NCBI GenBank assembly: GCA_049511115.1 | Contig: JBEKYH010000137.1 | Location: 1 to 10,498 of the forward strand | DNA from: JBEKYH01 sp049511115 | GTDB lineage: Bacteria; Planctomycetota; Phycisphaerae; Tepidisphaerales; Tepidisphaeraceae | Direction of reading: 5' to 3' | Length of the DNA stretch: 10,498 nt | Part shown: positions 1 through 6,228 of the stretch, in pieces | Position numbering within the stretch: position 1 is the first letter of the stretch | How the letters are laid out: every line of letters begins with the position of its first letter | Notes under the pieces: model-generated | What the model was told of the DNA's origin: nothing | Databases searched by the model: none | The model's input: the letters and a program-made list of their open reading frames with translations, nothing else | Program-made: the position numbers and the translations under genes

Positions 1-395
1 AGGGAGAAAGTGAGAAACGTGCCGAGGAGAAGGCGGGTGATTCGCACGGTGGCTCCTGTCTAACGGTTTCGCTTCACGGCATCTCCACAGAATATCCGAG
101 ATCGCGCAAAGCGGACAAAGAATTCCTTCAAGAGCACGATAGAGCGGGCATAACTCCTCCTTGCGGCGAAGCTACCCTTTACCCCCTCGCCCTGTACTCA
201 GGGAGAGGGTTGGGGTGAGGGTTCTTCTCCTTTCGCCACCATTGAGCGTCATACCCTATTGCGCCAAATTGAGCCGCCGAAGGCGTCGAAATATTGTTGC
301 AGGCGTGCCGTCGTTGTAGGATAGCTCCACCGCGTTGGGCAGGGATTTGGCCCAGTCGCGGGGTTTTAGATTCGTCGCCATTTGATTGGCCTGCC
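1..395. other. Upstream region without a convincing gene
   Basis: I see no recognisable gene here. One forward frame is open from the window edge to a TGA at 216-218 (about 71 codons). It begins with a charged Glu/Lys/Arg-rich stretch and runs straight into the REP-like palindrome at 184-221, so it could be the 3' end of a gene entering from the left, but no family is recognisable. The Sel1 gene downstream can be extended upstream to a TTG at 294. Those 34 extra codons would precede a complete lipoprotein signal peptide, so I treat 294-395 as untranslated. No clear Shine-Dalgarno sequence precedes the ATG at 396. Confidence 0.5.
184..221. repeat. REP-like palindromic repeat
   Basis: CCCTCGCCCTG (184-194) and CAGGGAGAGGG (199-209) form an 11-bp inverted repeat with one mismatch around the 4-nt loop TACT, followed by TTGGGGTGAGGG (210-221). 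Read on the minus strand this is the ccctcaccccaaccctctccc type of dispersed intergenic repeat seen in many GC-rich genomes, which gives the spurious peptide PHPNPLP when translated. The transcript would fold into a strong hairpin. There is no T-run after it, so it is not a standard terminator. Confidence 0.75.
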
Positions 396-2603
396 ATGAT
401 GTCCCGCCATTGCAGCGTTCGCCTCAGTTTTGTTGCCCTGGGCGTAATTGTTTCCCTTCTTAGCGCTTGCACGGACCATACCGCACCCACTTCCGCCGCC
501 CTGGATGGAAGCTTAACTCTGACTCAACTTGCCGGGAAAGCCAGCCACGGCGACGCGGCGGCGATGTGCGAATTGGGCCAGGAATACCAAGCTGGAGTGA
601 AGGCGCCGCTTGACCTCGCCCTGGGCCGGCAGTGGCTGGAAAAGGCCGCCGCCGCGGGGAGCGTACGCGCAATGGGCGATCTTGCTGCGATGTACCTCAA
701 TGGTGAATATGGCGTGGCCCGTGATGACGCCAAGGGGTTTGAATGGTGCAGCAAGGCGGCCCAGGCGCACGACGCGTGGGGCCTGCTGATGTTGGGGGAC
801 TTGTATATCCAGGGCCACGGTGTTGCCAAAGACTCTGCAAAGGCAACCAACTATTTTGCGCAAGCCGAAGCTAAAGCCCTCACCGGAGCGGCCGGCGGCG
901 ATGCACAGGCGATGCTGGCGCTGGGACTCATGTTCCAGGATGGGACGCCTGTCCCGCACGACTACGCCGAGGCCGTGTATTGGTTCCGCAAAGCCGCGGA
1001 TGCGGGAAATACCTCGGCGATGTATGAGATTGGCCGGCTTTATGAAACCGGCCGAGGTGTTTCTCAGGATCTTACCCAGGCGATGGTGTGGTATAAAAAG
1101 GCCGCTGCCCAGGGCAACGTCGCCGCGATGACTGAAATTGGCCGTCTTTTCGAGAACGGCCGTGGTGTCACACAGGATTATGCCCAGGCGATGAACTGGT
1201 ACCGCCGGGGTTGCGACAGGGGGGGGCCAGGCGCGATGGTGGGCATCGCCTCGATGTATGCAGACGGGCACGACGTTCCGCAGGACTACGTTCAGTCAAT
1301 GAATTGGCTTCGCAAAGCTGTTGACCTCGGATACGCGCCGGCGATGAAATTGGTGGGTTTTCTATATGAAAATGGCCAAGGTATCGGGCAGGATTACACC
1401 CAGGCCCGAGCATGGTATGAAAAGGCCGCCGCTTGCGGCGATGCAAGCGCGAACACAAACATCGGTCTCCTGTACTTCTACGGCAAAGGTGTTCCCCAGG
1501 ACTCCTGGGGGGCGATGGTTTGGTTTCGCAAGGGTGCCGATGGCGGCGATGCCGCCGCGTCCATGAACATGGGCAACATGTACTCCAACAGCGAGGTAGT
1601 TCCCAGAGACTACGTTGAGGCGCTGACCTGGTATCGGAAGGCAGCGGACCAGGGTAATGCCGCTGCGATGAATTCCATCGGAATCCAATACCTGAGGGGC
1701 CAGGGGGTGCCGCAGGATTTCTCGCAGGCGATGACCTGGTTCGCCAAGTCGGCCGACCTGGGCTATGCGCCGGCCATGGTGGAGATCGGCGCGGCTTATC
1801 TCAATGGCGAGGGAATTCCCAAAAACGATGTGCAGGCGAGGGTCTGGTTCCAGAAGGCTGCCGACGCCGGAAATCCCGCCGCGATGGCCTGGATCGGATA
1901 CCTGAACCGGGAAGGGTATGGCGTTCCAAAGAATTATACGGAGGCGATGAGCTGGTATCGCAAGGCGTCTGATCTGGGAAATGCCGATGCAATGTGCTGC
2001 ATCGGGCTGCTTTACGACCAGGGTCTGGGCGTGACGCAGGACAATACGAAGGCGCTGGAGTGGTATCGCAAAGCCGCCGCGGGCGGAGATGCGACCGCGA
2101 TGGCGCAACTCGGCGTGCACTATTCCAATGGCCAGGGCGTTCCTGTTGATTTTGCACAGGCCATGACGTGGTATCAAAAGGCCGACGCCAGGGGCGATAG
2201 AGCGGCATGCGTGGGCATCGGCCAACTCTACTTTCAGGGCCACGGCGTTCCCGTGAACAAAGCACTTGCCGTGGTTTGGTTCCAGAAGGCGGCCGACGCG
2301 GGGGATGCCAGCGGCATGTGCCTGATAGCGATGAATTATTATTTTGGATGGAATGGTAACCCCAGCAACGAGAAGGCCCTGATGTGGTTCGAGGCATCGG
2401 CTGATCGCGGAAGTGCCGATGCGATGGATTGGCTTGGGTATATCTACCTCGACGGGCGTCTGGTGACCAAAGATGAAGTGCAGTCACGGATTTGGTTTGA
2501 AAAGGCGGCCGACGCGGGCAACGTGGACGCGCAGAAGTGGCTCGCCGGCCATGGCGGCGCGCCAACCAATGAGCGCCGGCCGACACTCAGCCCATTGCAT
2601 TGA
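396..2603 (+). CDS. Sel1-repeat (SLR) lipoprotein
   Basis: This encodes a 735-residue predicted lipoprotein. Residues 1-24 are a signal peptide with a basic start (R4, R9), a hydrophobic core (about 10-22) and the lipobox L-S-A before Cys25, the residue expected to be lipidated. The rest is almost entirely tandem 36-residue Sel1 repeats. I count about 18 plus a partial C-terminal cap, each following the pattern AMxxIGxxYxxGxGVxxDxxxAxxWYxKAA. The spacing is irregular between repeats 3 and 4. Sel1 repeats form alpha-alpha superhelices that act as protein-interaction scaffolds, and there is no catalytic domain. The start at 396 (or the adjacent ATG at 399) is chosen because it begins the signal peptide; an in-frame TTG at 294 would bury it. 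A G8 homopolymer lies at 1219-1226 with the frame intact. Family and export are clear; the partner and exact role are unknown. Confidence 0.9.
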   Translation: MMSRHCSVRLSFVALGVIVSLLSACTDHTAPTSAALDGSLTLTQLAGKASHGDAAAMCELGQEYQAGVKAPLDLALGRQWLEKAAAAGSVRAMGDLAAMYLNGEYGVARDDAKGFEWCSKAAQAHDAWGLLMLGDLYIQGHGVAKDSAKATNYFAQAEAKALTGAAGGDAQAMLALGLMFQDGTPVPHDYAEAVYWFRKAADAGNTSAMYEIGRLYETGRGVSQDLTQAMVWYKKAAAQGNVAAMTEIGRLFENGRGVTQDYAQAMNWYRRGCDRGGPGAMVGIASMYADGHDVPQDYVQSMNWLRKAVDLGYAPAMKLVGFLYENGQGIGQDYTQARAWYEKAAACGDASANTNIGLLYFYGKGVPQDSWGAMVWFRKGADGGDAAASMNMGNMYSNSEVVPRDYVEALTWYRKAADQGNAAAMNSIGIQYLRGQGVPQDFSQAMTWFAKSADLGYAPAMVEIGAAYLNGEGIPKNDVQARVWFQKAADAGNPAAMAWIGYLNREGYGVPKNYTEAMSWYRKASDLGNADAMCCIGLLYDQGLGVTQDNTKALEWYRKAAAGGDATAMAQLGVHYSNGQGVPVDFAQAMTWYQKADARGDRAACVGIGQLYFQGHGVPVNKALAVVWFQKAADAGDASGMCLIAMNYYFGWNGNPSNEKALMWFEASADRGSADAMDWLGYIYLDGRLVTKDEVQSRIWFEKAADAGNVDAQKWLAGHGGAPTNERRPTLSPLH

Positions 2604-2636
2604 GGCGGCGGGTGCGGGCTATCGGGGCAATGGCCT

Positions 2637-2642
2637 TATAAT
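2637..2642 (+). promoter_or_regulatory. Putative -10 element of methyltransferase gene
   Basis: A perfect TATAAT ends 6 nt before the ATG at 2649, with no good -35 hexamer 16-18 nt upstream. If used, transcription would begin at or next to the start codon, giving a leaderless mRNA. This fits the absence of a Shine-Dalgarno sequence (the bases before the ATG are pyrimidine-rich). The hexamer is seen directly; its function is inferred. Confidence 0.4.
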
Positions 2643-2648
2643 TCCCTC

Positions 2649-3443
2649 ATGGCAGATTCCTCCTCCCACAACCAACTCATCGTCGATCAATTCACGCGCA
2701 TGGCCGCGCCGTTCGCGGAAATGCCCGCGCATTCGCAGGCCGATTCAATGCGGCTTCTCCTCGAAACTGCCGGAGTAAACAGCGAAGACCGCGTTCTGGA
2801 CGTGGCCTGCGGCCCGGGCCTGGTGAGCTGCGCCGTGGCTTCCATCGCGCGCCAAGTCACCGGCATCGACATCACCCCGGCCATGATCGAACAAGCGCGG
2901 CAGTTGCAGAGCAAAAGAGGCTTGTCCAACCTCTCCTGGCAAGTAGGCGATGCGACCGCGCTCCCGTTTGCCGACGCGGCGTTCTCACTGGTCCTGACGC
3001 GGTACAGCCTCCATCACGTTCTGGAGCCGGCCCAGGTCGTCCGCGAGATGGCCCGTGTCTGCGCACCTGGCGGGCGCGTGGTGGTCGCCGACGTTTTCGC
3101 GGCGAACATCGATCAGGGCAACGCCTTCGACCGCATGGAAAAAATCCGCGATCCGTCCCACGTGCGTGCGCTGCCGCTGGAGGAATTGAAGGCATTGCTG
3201 ACCTCTGCGGGATTGCACCACACGCGCACCGAATTCTACCGCCTGGACGTCGAAGCCGACGCACTGCTGGCCGCCTCGCGCACGCCCCCGGCCGCCGCCG
3301 AACAGGTCCGCCAGATGCTGGCCGACGACATCGGCAAGGACGCCCTGGGCGTATCCGCCCGCCGCGTCGGGCAGGCGATCTATTTTTCCTTTCCAGTGGC
3401 GGTTTTAGTGGGCGTGCTTACTTTCATTCAAAAGGCAAAATGA
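2649..3443 (+). CDS. Class I SAM-dependent methyltransferase (UbiE/Methyltransf_11-like)
   Basis: This 264-residue protein has a Rossmann-type methyltransferase fold. Visible motifs are motif I VLDVACGPG (49-57), which binds S-adenosylmethionine; the acidic strand-2 end VTGIDIT (70-76), whose Asp should contact the ribose; VGDATALPFADAAFS (99-113), the adenine-side motif; and the post-motif CAPGGRVVVADVF (138-150). The overall pattern resembles UbiE/COQ5-like and small-molecule methyltransferases, but nothing identifies the acceptor, so I give no gene symbol. No partner gene is nearby: Sel1 lies 45 nt upstream and the mre promoter begins about 150 nt downstream. The stop codon lies inside an inverted repeat beginning at 3440, and the last residues (VLTFIQKAK) may be affected by that insertion. 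The start at 2649 is chosen because the motif I spacing is normal for the family and a TATAAT lies just upstream. Confidence 0.88.
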   Translation: MADSSSHNQLIVDQFTRMAAPFAEMPAHSQADSMRLLLETAGVNSEDRVLDVACGPGLVSCAVASIARQVTGIDITPAMIEQARQLQSKRGLSNLSWQVGDATALPFADAAFSLVLTRYSLHHVLEPAQVVREMARVCAPGGRVVVADVFAANIDQGNAFDRMEKIRDPSHVRALPLEELKALLTSAGLHHTRTEFYRLDVEADALLAASRTPPAAAEQVRQMLADDIGKDALGVSARRVGQAIYFSFPVAVLVGVLTFIQKAK

Positions 3444-3534
3444 ACACGGAGGCGCCAAGACGCCGAGGAAGACAGGAGCGAGAAATCGAATTCTGAATTT
3501 GCTCTTCTCGGCGTCTCTGAGTCTCGGCGTTCAT
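3440..3534. repeat. Large imperfect inverted repeat
   Basis: The arm at 3440-3471 (starting atgaacacggaggcgcc, ending gacgccgaggaag) is complementary to the arm at 3504-3534 (starting cttctcggcgtct, ending ctcggcgttcat) with a few mismatches and one indel, around a loop of about 32 nt. The outermost 6 nt and the stretch AGACGCCGAG match exactly. It resembles the dispersed 'acgccgagacgcagag' intergenic repeats of many environmental bacterial genomes. It supplies the methyltransferase TGA (3441-3443). The transcript should form a long hairpin that could protect the 3' end or reduce read-through into mreB. No U-tract typical of an intrinsic terminator directly follows the second arm. Confidence 0.8.
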
Positions 3535-3590
3535 GGCTCTTTTATTGATCCAAAGACCCTCGCCCGCGCGGACTAATCCCCCCTCCGCCA

Positions 3591-3619
3591 TTGTTATCGG
3601 ACGCATCCTGTCGCATAAT
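3591..3619 (+). promoter_or_regulatory. Putative sigma70-type promoter for the mre operon
   Basis: TTGTTA (3591-3596) and CATAAT (3614-3619) are separated by 17 nt and match the -35 and -10 consensus at 4 of 6 and 5 of 6 positions. Transcription would begin near 3626, leaving a leader of about 97 nt. This is the best two-box promoter I see between the upstream repeat and mreB. Confidence 0.5.
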
Positions 3620-3625
3620 CTCTTT

Positions 3626-3722
3626 TGTCGCCGACGGACCGGCGGCGTTCGCCTCTCTCGACGGTCAGTGCCGGCGGGGGTAAATCCCCCAATCGTAGCG
3701 GCGCTGGCCAGGAGATATTCGC
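3626..3722 (+). promoter_or_regulatory. mreB 5' leader with small hairpins and Shine-Dalgarno
   Basis: The predicted leader contains CGCCG/CGGCG (3629-3633 with 3640-3644) and GGGGG/CCCCC (3676-3680 with 3686-3690), two short GC stems. The ribosome-binding site AGGAGA (3710-3715) lies 7 nt before the GTG start and decides that start. I recognise no known riboswitch. Confidence 0.4.
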
Positions 3723-4781
3723 GTGATCTTTGATTCATTTCTGAGCCTGTTTAGCATTGACATGGGAATAGACCTGGGAACGTGCAACACCCTGGTCTGT
3801 GTGAAGGGCGAGGGGATCGTCCTCAATGAACCCAGCGTGGTGGCGGTGCGCAAGGGGACCAACAAGGTCCTCCAGAACGGCAACGCCGTCGGGCTGGTGG
3901 CCAAGGAGATGCTCGGCAAGACGCCCGGTTCCATCACTGCCATCCGGCCTTTGAAGGACGGCGTCATCAGCGATTTTGAAATCACCGAGGCGATGCTCTC
4001 CTACTTCATCCGCCGCGTGCACGGCCGCAAGCATTTCATTTCGCCGAGGGTAGTCATCGCGATTCCGTCAGGGATTACCGCCGTCGAAAAGCGCGCCGTG
4101 CTGGATTCCGCCGAGCGCGCCGGAGCGCGGCGCGTGTTCCTCGTCGAGGAGCCAATGGCCGCGGCCATCGGGGCGGGGCTTCCCGTCACCGAGCCGACCG
4201 CGAGCATGATTGTCGATATCGGCGGTGGGACGACCGAAGTGGCCATCATCTCGCTGGCCGACATCAGCGTCTGCAAATCAGTCCGCATCGCCGGCGACGA
4301 TTTCGACGAGGCCATCATCAGCCACATGAAAAAAACCTACAACATGGCCATTGGCGAGCAGATGGCCGAGCGCATCAAGATCGACATCGGCTCGGCCGCG
4401 CCGCAGGGCACCAATGGCGAGCCGACCATGGAAGTGCGCGGGCGCGACCTCATATCCGGCCTGCCGCGAAAGACGAGCATTACTTCCGAGGAAATTCGCG
4501 CCGCGTTGCAGGAGCCGGTCTCACTGATTATCGCCGCCGTCACGCAAACGCTGGAGCAAGCCGAACCCGAACTGGCCGCGGACCTGGTGGAAAACGGCAT
4601 CACCATGGCTGGCGGTTCCAGCCTTCTGCGCGGCCTGCCGATTGTGATCTCCAACGCGACCGGCCTGGAAGTGAAACTGGCCGAAGATCCGCTCACCTGC
4701 GTCGCCCGCGGCACCAGCGTTTACCTGGAAAATCTGGAACTTTGGAAAGACACGATGGAGAGCGACGCGGATGAAATCTAA
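3723..4781 (+). CDS. mreB: Rod shape-determining protein MreB (bacterial actin)
   Basis: This 352-residue actin-fold ATPase would polymerise on the inner face of the cytoplasmic membrane and position the elongasome for lateral wall synthesis. Phosphate-1 motif: GIDLGTCNT (15-23). Phosphate-2 motif: IVDIGGGTTEV (163-173). Adenosine motif: MAGGSSLLRGLP (295-306). The MreB signatures RPLKDGVISDFE and FLVEEPMAAAIGAGLPV are also present. The GTG start is supported by AGGAGA 7 nt upstream. It keeps a short hydrophobic N-terminal segment (IFDSFLSLF) like the amphipathic membrane-binding helix of Gram-negative MreB; starting at the internal ATG at 3762 would lose it. The length is normal for the family. 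It is the first gene of mreB-mreC-mreD-PBP2. Its TAA abuts the 'ggactgag' inverted repeat, which could change mreB expression relative to mreC. Confidence 0.97.
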   Translation: MIFDSFLSLFSIDMGIDLGTCNTLVCVKGEGIVLNEPSVVAVRKGTNKVLQNGNAVGLVAKEMLGKTPGSITAIRPLKDGVISDFEITEAMLSYFIRRVHGRKHFISPRVVIAIPSGITAVEKRAVLDSAERAGARRVFLVEEPMAAAIGAGLPVTEPTASMIVDIGGGTTEVAIISLADISVCKSVRIAGDDFDEAIISHMKKTYNMAIGEQMAERIKIDIGSAAPQGTNGEPTMEVRGRDLISGLPRKTSITSEEIRAALQEPVSLIIAAVTQTLEQAEPELAADLVENGITMAGGSSLLRGLPIVISNATGLEVKLAEDPLTCVARGTSVYLENLELWKDTMESDADEI

Positions 4782-4874
4782 GGACTGAGGGCCGAGGACT
4801 GAGCCAAAAGACCAAGACCGTCCAACGCTCGTATTTGCATTCCTCTCAGTCCTCAGCACTCAGTCCTCAGTCCT
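4781..4874. repeat. 'ggactgag' inverted repeat between mreB and mreC
   Basis: The left arm (4781-4803) reads AGGACTGAGG-GCC-GAGGACTGAG. The right arm (4845-4874), read in reverse complement, starts AGGACTGAG and ends GAGGACTGAG with a longer middle. Each end pairs for about 10 bp, with an internal bulge and a loop of about 41 nt. The element begins at the last base of the mreB stop codon and fills most of the 111-nt gap, ending 18 nt before the mreC ATG. It also contains tandem ggactgag units. A related copy lies inside mnmG (9941-9964), sharing 16 consecutive bases with the reverse complement of 4788-4803. Confidence 0.85.
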
Positions 4875-4892
4875 ATTGAATGAAGGACACGG

Positions 4893-5735
4893 ATGTCCAA
4901 GTCCCGTTTCAATCACGTTTTCCTGGCCCTGATGTGCGGAGCGTTTCTCTGCGCGTTCGTCCTGCCCCCGCGTCTCGTGGACTCCGGCCGTCTGCATACG
5001 GCGGGCATTTTCAGCCCCGTTTCCTATCCCCTGCGCCGCCTCGCGGAGAACATTTATCATCCGGTGGATTATCAACAGCAGATCGACAACCGCTCGCGCG
5101 AGGCGCTGGTTGCCGAAAACGACCAGCTTCGCCAGCAGGTCGTGCAGCTTCAATCGGCGGTCGTCCAACTTCGCGGCGTGCAAGCCGAGCGGCAAAAACT
5201 GGGCAGCCTGCAATCCCTTTGCATTCACGTTCCCGTCAACGGCGCCGATTCCGCCGGCCGCGACGCACTCACGCTTTCCATGCCGGCCAACAGCCACATT
5301 TCGACCGACGCGCCGGCCGTCTTCTCCGGGGGTCTTGCCGGACGGCTCAATGCAAACTGGGGCGCGGCGCGACTACGCCTGCTGACCGACGACGGATTTG
5401 CCGTCACCGGGCGTTTCGTCCGTTACGTCGATTCCGGCGGCGGCGCTAAACCCGAGGCGATCAGCGCTCCCGTCTCGCTGGTGCGGGGACTGGGAAACGG
5501 CCGCCTGTGCGTGAAGGACATGAAACTTTCCGATTTCAAAGCCGCTGGATTGCGGCAGGGGGATTGGGTTGTGCTGGAAGATTCGCAGTGGCCAACGCAG
5601 GTGCAGGGCGTGCGGTTGGGCCGGGTCAGCTCCGCCAAGCAATCCGCCCCGCTCTTTGTGGATGTGATGCTGGTCCCCGAGACCGACTTGACCCGCCTCA
5701 GCGATGTGTGGGTTTTGGCGGAGGCGGCGCGATGA
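4893..5735 (+). CDS. mreC: Rod shape-determining protein MreC
   Basis: This 280-residue bitopic membrane protein would link cytoplasmic MreB to the periplasmic wall-synthesis enzymes, including PBP2. A short basic N-terminus is followed by a transmembrane segment (about 9-29, VFLALMCGAFLCAFVLPPRLV). Next comes a periplasmic coiled coil (about 60-105, rich in Gln/Leu heptads such as ENDQLRQQVVQLQ), then a beta-rich C-terminal domain with the family's SGGLAGRL and LLTDDGFAVTGR stretches. The order and length match the MreC family although identity looks modest. AAGGA (4883-4887) lies 5 nt before the ATG and fixes the start. Its TGA overlaps the mreD ATG (ATGA at 5732-5735), indicating translational coupling. 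The gap to mreB is occupied by an inverted repeat. Confidence 0.92.
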   Translation: MSKSRFNHVFLALMCGAFLCAFVLPPRLVDSGRLHTAGIFSPVSYPLRRLAENIYHPVDYQQQIDNRSREALVAENDQLRQQVVQLQSAVVQLRGVQAERQKLGSLQSLCIHVPVNGADSAGRDALTLSMPANSHISTDAPAVFSGGLAGRLNANWGAARLRLLTDDGFAVTGRFVRYVDSGGGAKPEAISAPVSLVRGLGNGRLCVKDMKLSDFKAAGLRQGDWVVLEDSQWPTQVQGVRLGRVSSAKQSAPLFVDVMLVPETDLTRLSDVWVLAEAAR

Positions 5736-6220
5736 ATTGGGTGGCCTTCATCCTCCTCGGTTACGGCGCGATGGGCTTGCAAACCGGCCTCGGCTCGTTC
5801 GCGCGGCTCGGCTCGTCCGATGGCGGGGCCGCGCCGAACTTCGGCCTGCTCGCGATGGTCTTTATCGCACTGAACGCCAACTGGCAAGCCGCGCTATTGG
5901 GCGGTTTCATCCTGGGAGCGTTGCAGGACCTGGCGACACAGCAGCCGTTTGGATTGTTCGCCTTCAGCTACGGACTTGCCGCGATGGCCATCGCGTCCGT
6001 CGCCCAGTCGGTCTATCGCCTGCATCCCCTGACGCATTTCTTCTGCACGCTAATGGCAGGTTGCCTTACCGCGCTGATTCTCAGCGCCCACGGCTGGGCG
6101 CGGCATGTGAGCGTGCCGCTGGTCACGACGTTTGCCGGAGCACTCTACACGGCGATTCTCGCGCCCTTCCTGATCGGCGGTTTGCAAAAGATGCGGAAGC
6201 TCTTCGCGTTTAGTCGGTGA
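5732..6220 (+). CDS. mreD: Rod shape-determining protein MreD
   Basis: This 162-residue polytopic membrane protein is assigned mainly from position (between mreC and PBP2), length and hydrophobicity. Five to six hydrophobic segments are visible: about 3-22, 36-48, 50-67, 72-92, 97-118 and 126-150. The segment AALLGGFILGALQDLATQQPFGLFAFSYGL resembles the MreD 'G-x-x-x-G-x-x-x-D-x-x-x-x-x-x-x-G' region with its central Asp. MreD is an essential but poorly understood part of the elongasome that contacts MreC and PBP2. The start at 5732 uses the ATGA overlap with mreC; the frame stays open upstream to 5507, but that part lies inside mreC. Its TGA (6218-6220) overlaps a possible GTG start of the next gene. 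Confidence 0.85.
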   Translation: MNWVAFILLGYGAMGLQTGLGSFARLGSSDGGAAPNFGLLAMVFIALNANWQAALLGGFILGALQDLATQQPFGLFAFSYGLAAMAIASVAQSVYRLHPLTHFFCTLMAGCLTALILSAHGWARHVSVPLVTTFAGALYTAILAPFLIGGLQKMRKLFAFSR

Positions 6221-6228
6221 GAGAAAAA

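Noticed and set aside
3..218. Open forward frame entering from the left edge
   Set aside because: No recognisable family, and its end lies in the REP-like palindrome; too weak to call a gene, so noted only in the region entry.
294..395. Upstream TTG start extending the Sel1 protein by 34 residues
   Set aside because: It would place Arg/Cys-rich sequence before a complete lipoprotein signal peptide beginning at 396.
513..2586. Long minus-strand open frames opposite the Sel1 gene
   Set aside because: They mirror a repetitive GC-rich gene with codon bias that removes antisense stops, and they show no domain pattern of their own.
3533..3733. Small forward frame between the methyltransferase and mreB
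   Set aside because: It begins in the inverted repeat, spans the promoter and leader of mreB, and has no ribosome-binding site or family features.
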